From positions 124,001 through 188,000 of the forward strand of contig NZ_JAUYAF010000035.1 in the NCBI RefSeq assembly GCF_030693625.1: 64,000 bases of DNA, given 5' to 3'. The first letter of the stretch is position 1. Each line of letters opens with the position of its first letter. The position numbers were made by a program, and so were the translations under genes. Origin of the DNA: Phenylobacterium sp. (GTDB taxonomy: Bacteria > Pseudomonadota > Alphaproteobacteria > Caulobacterales > Caulobacteraceae). The notes under the pieces were generated by a model that did no database searches, had not been told where the DNA came from, and saw nothing but the letters and a program-made list of their open reading frames with translations. Positions 1-9,148 of the stretch are shown in pieces.

Positions 1-1
1 G

Positions 2-412
2 CTCCTCGAACCGCCCGAAGGCCAGCAGGTCTTCGAGACCACTTTCACGCCGCAAGCCTCGGATATCGACGCCAATGGCCACGTCAACAACGTGGTCTAT
101 CTGCGCTGGATCCAGGACATGGCCACCGCCCACTGGGCCGCGCGCCAGCCGCCGGCCAACCAGACCGGTTGGGCTTGGATCGTCCTGCGCCATGAGGTGG
201 ACTACCGCCGCGCCCTGCTGCCTGGCGAGACGGCCCGCGCCCGCACCTGGGTGGCGAAGAAACCCGAAGGACCCCGCTTCGACCGCTACGTCCGCATCGA
301 CGGTCCCGACGGCGCCATGTGCGCCCAGGCGGTCACCGTGTGGTGCCTGATCGACTCCATCACCGGCCGCCCCAAGCGGGTGCCCCAGGACATGGTCGAC
401 CGGTTTATCTGA
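2..412 (+). CDS. Acyl-CoA thioesterase, hotdog fold (5' end outside window)
   Basis: The reading frame enters from the left edge with no start codon in the window and ends at TGA 410-412. The first visible residues include DIDANGHVNN, the 4HBT-type catalytic segment (Asp followed by Gly-His-Val-Asn) that begins the long hotdog helix. About 136 residues are visible, close to the usual 130-150 of YbgC/FadM-like acyl-CoA thioester hydrolases, so little is missing. The expected role is hydrolysis of an acyl-CoA thioester in the cytoplasm; the substrate cannot be read from the sequence. It ends 3 bases from the stop of the convergent lipoprotein gene. Confidence 0.8.
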   Translation, partial: LLEPPEGQQVFETTFTPQASDIDANGHVNNVVYLRWIQDMATAHWAARQPPANQTGWAWIVLRHEVDYRRALLPGETARARTWVAKKPEGPRFDRYVRIDGPDGAMCAQAVTVWCLIDSITGRPKRVPQDMVDRFI

Positions 413-415
413 GAC

Positions 416-793
416 TCAGCTTCCCGGCCCCGTCCATGGGTAGAACGGGTTCAGCACGAACAGCGGCGTACGGCCGGCCACCCCCAGCTCCGCATAGGTG
501 AAGGTCAAATCGGTGTGTCCCATGGCGAAGGACCGGCAGGGGTCCAGGCGCTTGCGGCCGAAGGCCAGGGTCACCACGTCCCCCTTCCGCTCCACGAAGA
601 AAGCGAAGTCCTCCTTCTTGGTGCAGCCGTTGGAGGCGACCCGGATGGTCAGGGCCTCCCGGCCGGCGCTGGCTGAATAGAGCGGCTCCAGCTCTCCAAG
701 CGAGGACCCCGCGGGGGCGACGATGGGCGGGGCGGCGGTGGCGCAGCCGGCGAGCAGGCTCAAGGCCCCGATCAGCAGAAGACGACGATGCAT
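416..793 (-). CDS. Small putative lipoprotein of unknown function
   Basis: This encodes 125 residues. The start at 793 is chosen because it gives a classical lipoprotein signal: MHRR, a hydrophobic run, then LLAGC with the lipidated Cys at residue 17. Upstream in-frame codons run into the rpsD terminator. The mature part has two further cysteines (in NGCTKK and LDPCRSF) that could form a disulfide, and is otherwise a short, probably beta-rich domain. It was not recognised as a named family. It lies downstream of rpsD on the same strand but beyond that gene's terminator, so it probably has its own promoter in 794-878. Confidence 0.7.
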   Translation of the reverse strand: MHRRLLLIGALSLLAGCATAAPPIVAPAGSSLGELEPLYSASAGREALTIRVASNGCTKKEDFAFFVERKGDVVTLAFGRKRLDPCRSFAMGHTDLTFTYAELGVAGRTPLFVLNPFYPWTGPGS

Positions 794-820
794 GGCCCCA
801 CTCCGCCACAGATCGCCCAA

Positions 821-852
821 AAGCAAAAGGCCCCGGATCGCTCCGGGGCCTT
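821..852 (-). terminator. Rho-independent terminator of rpsD
   Basis: Read on the minus strand, a GC-rich perfect hairpin (AAGGCCCCGG and its complement, loop around AGCGAT) is followed by a T-rich run (TTTTGCTTTT). It lies 27 bases after the rpsD stop codon. Confidence 0.85.
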
Positions 853-878
853 CGCAAACTCGGGTAGGTCGAAACCGA

Positions 879-1496
879 TCAGGACGAATAGAATTCGATG
901 ACCAGGTTCGGCTCCATCTTCACGGGGTACGGGACCTCGTTGAATTCCGGCGCGCGGATGAACTTCGCGGTCATCGCCTTGGTGTCCATCTCGATGTAGT
1001 CGGGGGTGTCGCGCTCGCCCGATTGCAGGGCTTCGAGCACGAGGGCCATGTTCTTGGAGCGCTCACGGACGGAGACGATGTCGCCGGCCTTCACGCGGTA
1101 GGAGGCGATGTTGACGCGCTTGCCGTTCACCAGTACGTGGCCGTGGTTCACGAACTGACGGGCGGCGAACACGGTCGGCACGAACTTGGCGCGGTAGACG
1201 ATGGCGTCCAGACGCGATTCCAGCAGGCCGATCAGGTTCTCGGAGGTGTTACCCTTGCGGCGGTCAGCTTCCTCATAGGTGCGGCTGAACTGCTTTTCGG
1301 TCAGGTTGCCGTAGTAGCCCTTCAGCTTCTGCTTGGCGCGCAGCTGCAGGCCGAAATCGGAGACCTTCTGCTTGCGACGCTGCCCGTGCTGGCCGGGGCC
1401 GTACTGGCGAGTGTTCACCGGGGACTTCGGACGACCCCAGATGTTTTCGCCCATCCGGCGGTCGATTTTGTACTTCGCGGAATGCCGCTTAGACAT
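879..1496 (-). CDS. rpsD: 30S ribosomal protein S4
   Basis: A full-length S4 of 205 residues. The N-terminus ([18 protein letters not shown]) is typical of alphaproteobacterial S4, which lacks the zinc-binding cysteines. The S4 RNA-binding domain follows from about residue 95 ([12 protein letters not shown], then [16 protein letters not shown]). S4 is a primary 16S rRNA binder that nucleates assembly of the 30S body. The gene stands alone rather than in the alpha operon with rpsK/rpoA, which is common in this class. A candidate promoter lies about 130 bases upstream and a clear terminator follows. Confidence 0.97.
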   Translation of the reverse strand: MSKRHSAKYKIDRRMGENIWGRPKSPVNTRQYGPGQHGQRRKQKVSDFGLQLRAKQKLKGYYGNLTEKQFSRTYEEADRRKGNTSENLIGLLESRLDAIVYRAKFVPTVFAARQFVNHGHVLVNGKRVNIASYRVKAGDIVSVRERSKNMALVLEALQSGERDTPDYIEMDTKAMTAKFIRAPEFNEVPYPVKMEPNLVIEFYSS

Positions 1497-1527
1497 AGTA
1501 GCTCTTTCAACACGATCCGGGCCGGCG

Positions 1528-1543
1528 CCTTCATAAGTGAAGG
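1528..1543 (-). promoter_or_regulatory. Small stem-loop in the rpsD leader
   Basis: CCTTCA-TAAG-TGAAGG forms a perfect 6-bp stem with a 4-base loop, 32 bases before the rpsD start codon. S4 is autogenously regulated in some bacteria through leader structure. This hairpin is only a candidate for such control. Confidence 0.3.
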
Positions 1544-1624
1544 TGCGATTTCAACGGCGGCGTCCAGATCACCCGTCATAGGTGTCCACAGCCGCCAGGG
1601 TGACCCGGCGGCGCGAAGGGGCGG

Positions 1625-1653
1625 TTTATGATGCGACGGGACCCGTAAGTCAA
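1625..1653 (-). promoter_or_regulatory. Candidate sigma-70-type promoter for rpsD
   Basis: On the minus strand TTGACT (1653-1648) and CATAAA (1630-1625) are separated by exactly 17 bases. The predicted start near 1618 would give a leader of roughly 120 bases. The -35 box is near consensus and the -10 is weaker, as is usual in these bacteria. Confidence 0.5.
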
Positions 1654-1781
1654 TCCGGCTGGTCGGCTAGGCGCCCGAGGGCTCAGTCCTGCGGATTGCT
1701 ACGTCGCCGCGCGGCCGTCTGGCCATGGCTGCTCTCGACCGGTTGGCTATCATGGGAGGGTCTGGCCGAGCATCGCGCCTC

Positions 1782-2555
1782 TTACAGTGCCGCGCCCAGT
1801 ACAGCTCTGAGCTCGTTGAGGCGCCGCGCGTCTGCGGGGTGAGAAGAAAGCGCTTCTGGCGGAGCGCCTTGCGTCTCTCTGCGTTCGATCATCCGCTCCC
1901 AAAACCGCAGCGCCGCGAGTGGCTCCATCCCTGCTTTCTTCATGAGTTCCACGCCCACGCGGTCGGCCTCGAGCTCGTGGGTGCGGGAGTAAGGCAGTAG
2001 AACGCCGTAGGTGGCGCCAAGGCCAAATATGCCTGCGACCAGTTGGGCGTTCTCGCCGTTCTCGCCTCCGAACGCCATCTGCGCCAACGTCATCCCGACT
2101 TCAGCGGCCAACTGCTGACTCACCCGCTCCGCCGGATGGCGCGCCACCACGTGGGCGACTTCGTGTCCTAAAACAGCGCCGAGCTCATCGTCGGTCGTGG
2201 CGAACTCCATCATCCCTTTGAACACAGCCACCTTCCCATTCGGCAGCACGAAAGCGTTCAATTCCGGGGAGTCGAAGACGACGAATTCCCAAGTGAGATC
2301 GTCGCGCGTCGAGGCGCCGGTGATCCGTGCGGCGACCCTGGCCAAGCGTTCAACCATCGCCGGACTGCTGGAAACCGGCGTCTTGGTAAGCATCTCGGCC
2401 CAGGCTTGATCTGCGAGGCCGACCAGCTGTGAATCCGGGACGAAGGCCATCTGGCGGCGGCCCGTCTGGACGTTGTCGCTACAGCTCGCCAGTGGAACGG
2501 CGAGAAGCCCCTTTAGCAAGGCGCGGCGACCCAAAGCTGAACAAGAGAAACACAT
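1782..2555 (-). CDS. M48-family zinc metalloprotease, predicted lipoprotein
   Basis: This encodes 257 residues. The zinc site is HEVAH at residues 131-135 with the third ligand in HELEAD (Glu194, Asp198), as in M48 (HtpX/BepA/Oma1-type) peptidases. The N-terminus has a twin-arginine-like GRRALLKG followed by PLASC, a lipobox placing Cys25 at the lipidation site, so the enzyme is probably anchored on the periplasmic side. There are no internal transmembrane spans, unlike HtpX. Likely role: quality control of envelope proteins. It is last in a minus-strand run (TrmJ, oxidoreductase, DUF1254), 63 bases after its neighbour. Codon use looks slightly less GC-extreme than neighbours. Confidence 0.85.
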   Translation of the reverse strand: MCFSCSALGRRALLKGLLAVPLASCSDNVQTGRRQMAFVPDSQLVGLADQAWAEMLTKTPVSSSPAMVERLARVAARITGASTRDDLTWEFVVFDSPELNAFVLPNGKVAVFKGMMEFATTDDELGAVLGHEVAHVVARHPAERVSQQLAAEVGMTLAQMAFGGENGENAQLVAGIFGLGATYGVLLPYSRTHELEADRVGVELMKKAGMEPLAALRFWERMIERRETQGAPPEALSSHPADARRLNELRAVLGAAL

Positions 2556-2618
2556 GTCAGGGCTAACGCGCCTCGCCTGGACCTGCTCCCGCCGTTCCGG
2601 CGATTCCCGGAAAGGGCC

Positions 2619-3875
2619 TCACGCCGGAACCACCGGCGGCAAGCGGTAGCCGCCCTCCAGAAGCTCGGTCTTCGGCAGATAGGCCCGCATGAAGAGCGCG
2701 AAGGGTCCGGCCGGGGCGGGCAGCCAGTTGGCGGTGCGTTCGCCGCCCGGATCGGCGTGGCTGATCCAGATGTCCAGGGAACCATCGGGCGCTGTGACCA
2801 GGCCCTCAGTCCGGTCGCCGATGGCGTAGCGGGCGAGCGGGTTGTCGGTGAAGAAGAACTGCCCGTCCGGGGTCGCCTCATAGAGGCTGAGCGACCAGAA
2901 GGAATTGACCGGCAGATGGCCGTCCGCCGGGAAGTGCAGGCGCCAGGCCTTCGTCCCGTCAAACAACGCCCCCTTCAGGTCGCCCTCGGCGCGCATGTAC
3001 ATGGCCTCGGCCGGGGGCAGGGCGGCCAGGCCCGACACCGACACCGAGGCGCGCAGGCCGTAGTCCTGGGCGAAGTCCCCGAGCCGGGCGGAGGGATAGG
3101 ACCAGCCCTCGGTGAACCCCGCCCCCGACAAGCCGCCCTTGCGCGCGGCGGCGCGGGCCTCGGCGACCCCGGCCTCGATGGCCGCGGCCTCTTCGGGCGA
3201 GAACCGGCTAGGGTCGAAGTCGGCGAGGCCCAGGGGCGCCATGCCGGCCAGGAAGGCGCGGTCCTGCACCTGGGGCGGGTTCAGCCCCATCAGCTGGGCG
3301 GCGGTCGCGAAATACTCCGCCCAGGGTGCGCCACGCTGCGCGAAGGGACCGGGGGCGTCCGCCGCGGGCCCCTGCATGGAGAGGCCGTGCTGCACGGCCT
3401 TGGCGCCCTCCACGTCGTGGGGTCCATCCACCAGGATGCGGGCGAGCGCCCAGACATGGTTGGTCGGCGAACGCACCACATTGGGGCCCTCGGCGGCGTC
3501 GGTCGGTCCCACCAGGGTGAAGGTCCCGCCGTCCGGTCCCGTGGTGCGGGTCCCCAGGATCGCGAAGTTGTTGGTGTAGGCGTCCATCAGCGCCAGCGAG
3601 AAGTAGCGCTCGCCGGTGGCAGGCACATTGATCGTCACCGGGCCCTGCGACAGGTCCACCTGGGCCGTGGAATAGAAGGTGTCGTTGTTGGGCGTCGTGA
3701 CCGCCCGCGCATTGTGGTCGGCCAGCCGGCGCATGTGGCCAAAGACGTTCATCGGCGAGCCATTGGCCAGCCCCCGCGCCCGGGTGGTGGCGATCTCCAC
3801 CAGCGGCAGGGTGAAGAGCCAGGCGTCGCGGGCGGCGGCCTGCAGCGCGGCCAGATCGGTCTTGCCCATCCTCAT
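2619..3875 (-). CDS. DUF1254/DUF1214 domain protein
   Basis: This encodes 418 residues. The N-terminal half (RDAWLFTLPLVEIATTRARG, then NNDTFYSTAQVDLSQGPV) matches the DUF1254 pattern and the C-terminal 110 residues (HFPADGHLPVNSFWSLSLY, later DIWISHADPGGERTANWLPAP) match DUF1214. Such proteins are widespread and usually exported, but no convincing signal peptide is seen here. Biochemical function is unknown. It follows the oxidoreductase by 9 bases and is probably cotranscribed with it. Confidence 0.85.
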   Translation of the reverse strand: MRMGKTDLAALQAAARDAWLFTLPLVEIATTRARGLANGSPMNVFGHMRRLADHNARAVTTPNNDTFYSTAQVDLSQGPVTINVPATGERYFSLALMDAYTNNFAILGTRTTGPDGGTFTLVGPTDAAEGPNVVRSPTNHVWALARILVDGPHDVEGAKAVQHGLSMQGPAADAPGPFAQRGAPWAEYFATAAQLMGLNPPQVQDRAFLAGMAPLGLADFDPSRFSPEEAAAIEAGVAEARAAARKGGLSGAGFTEGWSYPSARLGDFAQDYGLRASVSVSGLAALPPAEAMYMRAEGDLKGALFDGTKAWRLHFPADGHLPVNSFWSLSLYEATPDGQFFFTDNPLARYAIGDRTEGLVTAPDGSLDIWISHADPGGERTANWLPAPAGPFALFMRAYLPKTELLEGGYRLPPVVPA

Positions 3876-3884
3876 CGTCTCCCG

Positions 3885-4958
3885 CTAGCGGCCCACCCGT
3901 TCGGCGAGGGCCTGGGAGGCCTGCTTGGCCTCCTCCCACCATTGGCCGACCATCTCGCCCGCATCGCCCGGCTTCGCAAGCCTGACGCCCTGGCCGGCCC
4001 ACAGGGACAGCATCTGGGCCTCCCCCGCCTTGGCCGCGGCGGCGCGCAAGGGCTGGGTCAGGCGGTTCTGGATCGGATAGGCCGGGACGTCGTCCTCGAC
4101 CGCGCGCATCTCGCGCATGAAGCGGTTCTCGATCCCTCGCGCGTGGCGGCCGGTGAAGGCCCGGGTCAGGCGAGTGGGGTCGTCGCCGGCCCTCTCCAGG
4201 GCGCTCCGCCAAGGCGCGCTCACGGCCGTCTGGTCGGCCAGCAGGAAGGCGGTGCCCATCTGGACGGCGTCGGCGCCCAGCGCCAGCGCGGCGGCGACGC
4301 CCTTGCCGTCCATGATCCCGCCCGCGGCGATCACCGGAATGTCGACGGCGGCGCGGATGGTGGCCACCAGGGCCATGGTTCCGACCAGACTTCCCTCCGT
4401 CCCCGCCAGGAAGTGGCCGCGATGGCCGCCCGCCTCGGCGCCCTGGGCGCTGATCCCGTCGGCGCCGACGGCGGCCCAGGCGCGCGCCTCGGCCACGGTG
4501 GTCGCCGTGCCCACCACGTAGCTGCCCGCCGCGTGTAGGGCGTCGACCTGGGCCTTGGTCAGGATGGAGAAGGTGAAGGAGGCGACGGCGGGCGCGGCCC
4601 GCACCAGGGCGGCGAACTGGCCCTCGAAGTCCGGGGCGTAGTCATTGGGCGCGGCCGGCAGGCGCGCGCTGAGTTCGGCGTACCAGGGGGCGAGGCGCGC
4701 CAGGGCGGCGTCGATATCGGCGGCTCCAGGCGCGGCCACCAGGTTGATGAACAGGTTCACGCCGAAGGGCCGGTCGGTCGCCGACTTCAGGGCCGCCACC
4801 GCCGGCTCGATGTCGGCGGGCGCAAGGGCCCCTGCCCCCAAGGCTCCGAGTCCACCGGCCTCCGACACCGCCACCGCCATCTCCGGAGACGAGGCGCCCA
4901 CCATCGGCGCCTGCAGGATGGGAACCGGCAAGGCGTACAGGAAGGCCTTGAAGTCCAT
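3885..4958 (-). CDS. NAD(P)H-dependent flavin oxidoreductase, nitronate monooxygenase family
   Basis: This encodes 357 residues with a TIM-barrel FMN fold. The N-terminal PILQAPMVGASSPEMA strand-loop, the GAEAGGHRG loop and the phosphate-binding segment AAGGIMDGKGVAAALALG followed by ADAVQMGTAFL are hallmarks of the 2-nitropropane dioxygenase/nitronate monooxygenase family. The family oxidises alkyl nitronates or acts as NADH:quinone reductase; which applies here cannot be decided from sequence. It starts 5 bases after the upstream methyltransferase gene, so cotranscription is likely. Confidence 0.88.
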   Translation of the reverse strand: MDFKAFLYALPVPILQAPMVGASSPEMAVAVSEAGGLGALGAGALAPADIEPAVAALKSATDRPFGVNLFINLVAAPGAADIDAALARLAPWYAELSARLPAAPNDYAPDFEGQFAALVRAAPAVASFTFSILTKAQVDALHAAGSYVVGTATTVAEARAWAAVGADGISAQGAEAGGHRGHFLAGTEGSLVGTMALVATIRAAVDIPVIAAGGIMDGKGVAAALALGADAVQMGTAFLLADQTAVSAPWRSALERAGDDPTRLTRAFTGRHARGIENRFMREMRAVEDDVPAYPIQNRLTQPLRAAAAKAGEAQMLSLWAGQGVRLAKPGDAGEMVGQWWEEAKQASQALAERVGR

Positions 4959-4963
4959 GGCGC

Positions 4964-5743
4964 CTACTCCGTGTCTTGCTTGGCCTTCTCGCGGGCCAGC
5001 TTGTGCAGGGCGCGGCCGCGGCCCTTGGATAGGGCGGTGACCACGCCGCGGAAGGTGCGCACCTCCTGGTCGGAAAACCGGGCGCGGCCCAGGGCCGAGC
5101 GCAGGTTCTGCATCATCGAGGGCTTCTTCTCGGGCGGGTGGAAGAAACCCGCCGCCTCCAGCTCCTGCTCGAAGTGGTCATAGAGGCCCTGCATGGCGGC
5201 GGCCTCGGCGGGCGGCGGGGCGTCTCGGAAGATGGCCGGCGCGCCTGTCGCCTGGGTCATGCGCCACTCATAGGCCAGGATGATCACCGCCTGGGCCAGG
5301 TTCAGCGAGCGAAAGCGCGGATCGATGGGCAGGGTCACCACCGCCTGGCACAACGCGATGTCGGCGGTCTCCAGGCCCGCCCGCTCGCCGCCGAACAGCA
5401 GGCCGACCTTGCGGCCCTCGGCCACCTCGTGGATCAGGTTCCCGGCCGCCTCGCGCGGCGTCAGTATGGGCAGCTGCAACTCACGCGGCCTCGCCGTCGT
5501 CGCATAGACCAGGTGAAGGTCGGCGATGGCGGCTTCCACGCTGTCATAGACCCGGGCGGCGTTCAGCGGCCACTCTGCGCCTGAGGCCGACGACCAGGCG
5601 CGCTCCTGGGGCCAGCCGTCGCGGGGATTGACCAGGCGCAGGTCGGCCAGGCCAAAATTGGCCATGGCGCGCGCCACCGCCCCGATGTTCTGGGCGAGCT
5701 GCGGGGCGTTCAGGATGATGCAGGGCGGGGAACCTGTGGACAT
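4964..5743 (-). CDS. trmJ: SPOUT tRNA/rRNA 2'-O-methyltransferase, TrmJ-like
   Basis: This encodes 259 residues. The three SPOUT motifs are visible: PQLAQNIGAVARAMANFG near residue 14 (motif 1, Asn and Arg), VGLLFGGERAGLE (motif 2, SAM loop) and RSLNLAQAVIILAYEW (motif 3, knot). Length and the C-terminal helical extension fit TrmJ, which methylates the ribose of nucleotide 32 in tRNAs. It is first in a likely operon with the oxidoreductase and DUF1254 genes and diverges from the beta-lactamase gene across 59 bases. It could be another TrmH-family RNA methylase. Confidence 0.82.
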   Translation of the reverse strand: MSTGSPPCIILNAPQLAQNIGAVARAMANFGLADLRLVNPRDGWPQERAWSSASGAEWPLNAARVYDSVEAAIADLHLVYATTARPRELQLPILTPREAAGNLIHEVAEGRKVGLLFGGERAGLETADIALCQAVVTLPIDPRFRSLNLAQAVIILAYEWRMTQATGAPAIFRDAPPPAEAAAMQGLYDHFEQELEAAGFFHPPEKKPSMMQNLRSALGRARFSDQEVRTFRGVVTALSKGRGRALHKLAREKAKQDTE

Positions 5744-5802
5744 GGCGCGTTTTCAATCTCTTGCGCCCCACATGGCAAGCCCGGTGTGCGCTAAGGTGAT
5801 CC

Positions 5803-6819
5803 ATGCGCATCTCCCTCGCCGTCGCTTTCGTCGCCCTGGCCCTGTCCGCCTGCGGCTCCGGCTCTCCACAGACCGCGTCCGAGACGCCGCAACTGAACCT
5901 GGCCCAGCTCTCCACCGAGGTCTCCGCGATCGCCGAGCGCGCGCGGCCCGGCGTACTGGGCGTGGGCCTGATGAACCTGGAGAGCGGCGAGACCTGGGAC
6001 TTCAACGGCGAACGCCGGTTTCCCATGCAGAGTGTCTTCAAGGCGCCGCTGGGCGCCGCCGTCCTGGCCGAGGTGGACGCCGGCCGGCTGAAGCTGGACG
6101 ACACCATCACCCTGGCCGAGGAAGACCTTTCCCCGCCGCTCAGCCCCATCGCCGACGCCTATCCGGCCCGGCGCGACTACACGGTGCGCGAACTTCTGAC
6201 AGCCGCGACCGGGATCTCCGACAACACCGCCGCCGACGTGCTGATGAAGAAGATCGGCGGCCCCGGCGCGGTCACCGCCTGGCTGGTGGGCAAGAAGGTG
6301 GAGGAGGTTCGCGTCGACCGCTATGAGCGCCAACTCCAGCCCGACAGCATCGGCATGGCCTCATTCCGCCCGGCCTGGAAGAGCTCGCAGGCCTATATGG
6401 CCGCCCTCAACAAGGTTCCGCCGGAGGCCCGGCGCAAGGCCGTGGCCATCTATCTCTCCGATCCGCAGGACACCGCCACCCCGCGCGGGGCCCTGAACTT
6501 CCTCGACAAGCTGGATGACGGCGAGCTGCTGTCGCCGGCCTCCAGGAAGCTGCTCCTGCAGATCATGACCGACACCACCACCGGCCAGGACCGGCTGGAG
6601 GCGGGCTTCCCCGCCGGGGCCAGCCTCGCCCACAAGACCGGGACTTCGCGGACCGATCAGGGCGTCACCCCGGCCGTCAACGATATCGGCATCGTCACCC
6701 TCGCCGATGGGCGCCGCTACGCGGTGGCGGTTTTCCTGTCGGGCTCGACCCTGGACGCCGCCGGCCGCGAGAAAATCCTGGCTGACGTCGCGCGCGCGGT
6801 GACCCGGGGCGTGGGTTGA
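5803..6819 (+). CDS. Class A serine beta-lactamase, lipoprotein-type signal
   Basis: This encodes 338 residues. The active-site motifs are all in order: S77-V-F-K80, S139-D-N141, a Glu175 in the omega loop (RYERQLQ) and K278-T-G280. The position equivalent to Ambler Asn170 is Gln179. The signal peptide ends LSACGSG, placing a lipidated Cys at residue 17, so the enzyme should be membrane-tethered in the periplasm. It hydrolyses the beta-lactam amide bond through an acyl-serine intermediate; spectrum cannot be predicted. It is longer than a typical class A enzyme (about 290) because of an N-terminal linker and a longer segment around residues 205-245. AAGGTGAT lies just upstream of the ATG. No ampR-like regulator is adjacent, so it looks intrinsic and chromosomal. 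Confidence 0.9.
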   Translation: MRISLAVAFVALALSACGSGSPQTASETPQLNLAQLSTEVSAIAERARPGVLGVGLMNLESGETWDFNGERRFPMQSVFKAPLGAAVLAEVDAGRLKLDDTITLAEEDLSPPLSPIADAYPARRDYTVRELLTAATGISDNTAADVLMKKIGGPGAVTAWLVGKKVEEVRVDRYERQLQPDSIGMASFRPAWKSSQAYMAALNKVPPEARRKAVAIYLSDPQDTATPRGALNFLDKLDDGELLSPASRKLLLQIMTDTTTGQDRLEAGFPAGASLAHKTGTSRTDQGVTPAVNDIGIVTLADGRRYAVAVFLSGSTLDAAGREKILADVARAVTRGVG

Positions 6820-6943
6820 TGCTCCCTCGCTGAGAGCGCCTTGCACCTAAACGGCCTTGGCGGGCTGCCCGCCCTTTGCGTCGAGGCCGACGCCTAGTAT
6901 ACGGCCCCAAAGCCAATTTTACGCCCCGGAGCGCATCGCCCTC

Positions 6944-8164
6944 ATGGCCAAGATCAAAGTCGCCAATCCTGTCGTCGATATCGATGGCGATGAGATGACC
7001 CGCATCATCTGGCAGTGGATCAAGGACAAGCTGATCCTGCCCAATCTCGATATCGACCTTGCCTATTACGACCTGGGCATGGAGAGCCGCGACGCCACCG
7101 ACGACAAGATCACCGTCGAGTCGGCCGAGGCGATCCTGAAATACGGCGTCGGCATCAAGTGCGCGACCATCACGCCCGACGAGGCCCGCGTCGAAGAGTT
7201 CAAGCTGAAGAAGATGTGGAAGTCGCCCAACGGCACGATCCGCAACATCCTTGGCGGCGTCGTCTTCCGCGAGCCGATCATCTGCCAGAACGTACCCCGG
7301 CTGATCCCCGGCTGGACCCAGCCGATCATCATCGGCCGCCACGCCTTCGGTGACCAATACCGCGCCACCGACTTCAAGGTGCCTGGTCCCGGCAAGATGA
7401 CCATCAAGTGGGAAGGCAAGGACGGCCAGGTCATCGAGCACGAGGTGTTCGACTATCCCGGCTCCGGCGTGGCCATGGCCATGTACAACCTGGACGACTC
7501 GATCCGCGACTTCGCCCACGCCTCCTTCGCCTACGCTCTGCAGCGGACCTATCCGCTGTATCTCTCCACGAAGAACACGATCCTCAAGGGCTATGACGGC
7601 CGCTTCAAGGACATCTTCGCCGAGATCTTCGCCGCCGAGTACGCGGCGCAGTTCAAGGAAGCCGGCATCACCTACGAACACCGCCTGATCGACGACATGG
7701 TGGCCTCGGCGCTGAAGTGGTCGGGCGGCTTCATCTGGGCCTGCAAGAACTACGACGGCGACGTGCAGTCCGACCAGGTGGCCCAGGGCTTCGGCTCGCT
7801 GGGCCTGATGACCTCGGTGCTGATCACTCCGGACGGCAAGACCATGGAGGCCGAGGCCGCCCACGGCACCGTCACCCGGCACTACCGCCAGCACCAGAAG
7901 GGCGAGAGCACCTCGACCAACTCCATCGCCTCGATCTTCGCCTGGACGCGGGGTCTCGAACACCGCGCCAAGCTGGACGGCAACGCCGAACTGGACCGCT
8001 TCGCCCGCACCCTGGAGCGCGTCTGCGTCGAGACCGTCGAAAGCGGCTCGATGACCAAGGACCTGGCCCTGCTGGTGGGCGACAGCCAGGGCTGGCTGAC
8101 CACCGAAGGCTTCATCGACAAGGTCGCCGTGAACCTCGACAAGGCCCTGGCCCAACCGGCCTGA
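6944..8164 (+). CDS. icd: NADP-dependent isocitrate dehydrogenase
   Basis: The start at 6944 gives [20 protein letters not shown], the conserved N-terminus of the dimeric, eukaryote-like NADP-IDH of alphaproteobacteria; the longer frame upstream adds unconserved residues. The 406-residue length matches that family. Visible signatures are the substrate-binding segment [13 protein letters not shown], the metal-site region [18 protein letters not shown] and the NADP region [12 protein letters not shown]. It oxidatively decarboxylates isocitrate to 2-oxoglutarate in the TCA cycle. It converges with the flagellin gene. Confidence 0.95.
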   Translation: MAKIKVANPVVDIDGDEMTRIIWQWIKDKLILPNLDIDLAYYDLGMESRDATDDKITVESAEAILKYGVGIKCATITPDEARVEEFKLKKMWKSPNGTIRNILGGVVFREPIICQNVPRLIPGWTQPIIIGRHAFGDQYRATDFKVPGPGKMTIKWEGKDGQVIEHEVFDYPGSGVAMAMYNLDDSIRDFAHASFAYALQRTYPLYLSTKNTILKGYDGRFKDIFAEIFAAEYAAQFKEAGITYEHRLIDDMVASALKWSGGFIWACKNYDGDVQSDQVAQGFGSLGLMTSVLITPDGKTMEAEAAHGTVTRHYRQHQKGESTSTNSIASIFAWTRGLEHRAKLDGNAELDRFARTLERVCVETVESGSMTKDLALLVGDSQGWLTTEGFIDKVAVNLDKALAQPA

Positions 8165-8174
8165 GCCGACAGCG

Positions 8175-8200
8175 CGGACCGCGCCTTGCGGCGCGGTCCG
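8175..8200. terminator. Hairpin between convergent icd and flagellin
   Basis: An 11-bp GC-rich perfect stem (CGGACCGCGCC with its complement, 4-base loop) lies between the two stop codons. There is no T-run on either side, so it may act as a bidirectional, partly Rho-dependent terminator or as a 3'-end stabiliser. Confidence 0.45.
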
Positions 8201-8210
8201 GCAATCTGAT

Positions 8211-9032
8211 CTATCTGAACAGGTTCAGCACCGTCGCCGACGAGGTGTTGGCGATCGACAGCGCCTGCACGCCCAGCTGCTGCTTGGTCTGCAGCGAGGT
8301 CAGCCTGGCGCTCTCGCGCGCGAGGTCGGCGTCCACCAGGTTGCCCACGCCGGCGTCGATGGAGTCCTGCAGCTTGCCGACGAAGGTCAGGTGGGCGGAA
8401 ATCGCCTTGGACCCGGTGCCCAGTTTCGACAGCGCCGTTGAGACATTGCCGATGGCCGTTCCGACGTCGGTCACCATCTGCTCGGCCAGGGCCTGGGTCC
8501 CGACCGACGAGGTGTTGGCCAGGCCGATGCCACTGAGCGAGAGGTCCTGGGCCAGGACCGTGATCTTCGACGTTCCGTCGTCATTGGCCAGGGCCGCGAC
8601 CGTCGTGCCACCGGAACTGATCATGTTCACACCGTTGAAGGTTGCGTTGGAAACCGACTTCGCGACCTGATCCCGCAGGGCCTTGAAGTCCTCGTTGAGG
8701 GCCGTGCGGGAGGCTGTGTCGAGACTGGAGTCAGACGCGGCCAGCGCCTTCTCCTTCATCTGCAGCAAGAGGTCGGAGACCGCCTCGCCGCCGGCGATCG
8801 CCACATCGACGGTCGATTGCGAACGCTGGAGGGAGTCGCGGACCGCGTTCAGGGACGAGGAGGTGGCGCGCTGATTCTGGGCGATGGCCCAGATGGCGCC
8901 GTTGTCCTTGGCCGAGGCGATCTTCTTGCCCGTGTTGATACGGGCCTGGACTTCCATCAGCTCGCTACTGGTTTGATTGAGATTCTGCAGGGCGATCATC
9001 GCCCCTATGTTGGTATTGACGCTATTTGGCAT
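8211..9032 (-). CDS. Flagellin, Caulobacter FljK/FljL type
   Basis: This encodes 273 residues. The start at [12 protein letters not shown] is chosen because flagellins of this group begin MxxSVNTN; an upstream in-frame ATG would add ten unrelated residues. The conserved N-terminal D0/D1 helix ([19 protein letters not shown]) and C-terminal helix ([18 protein letters not shown] ... LNLFR) are intact, with a short, divergent central domain, as in short alphaproteobacterial flagellins. It is exported through the flagellar type III system and forms the filament. No flaF or flbT, the usual flagellin regulators, is adjacent, and the rest of the flagellar genes are 40 kb away, so this is probably one of several flagellin genes. 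Confidence 0.93.
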   Translation of the reverse strand: MPNSVNTNIGAMIALQNLNQTSSELMEVQARINTGKKIASAKDNGAIWAIAQNQRATSSSLNAVRDSLQRSQSTVDVAIAGGEAVSDLLLQMKEKALAASDSSLDTASRTALNEDFKALRDQVAKSVSNATFNGVNMISSGGTTVAALANDDGTSKITVLAQDLSLSGIGLANTSSVGTQALAEQMVTDVGTAIGNVSTALSKLGTGSKAISAHLTFVGKLQDSIDAGVGNLVDADLARESARLTSLQTKQQLGVQALSIANTSSATVLNLFR

Positions 9033-9148
9033 CTTACAAACCCCACGTTCTTTAGGTTTCATCCATTATTTTTAATGGACGTGAGCATTTTTGCTCTACC
9101 TTATCTATAGCATGTGAGTCTTTCGGGCCGACTAAGAGAGTATTGAGG

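Noticed and set aside
2757..4538. Long plus-strand open frame (593 codons) opposite the DUF1254 and oxidoreductase genes
   Set aside because: It is antisense to two well-supported genes, is rich in Gly/Arg/His as expected of a GC-driven shadow frame, and has no recognisable domain.
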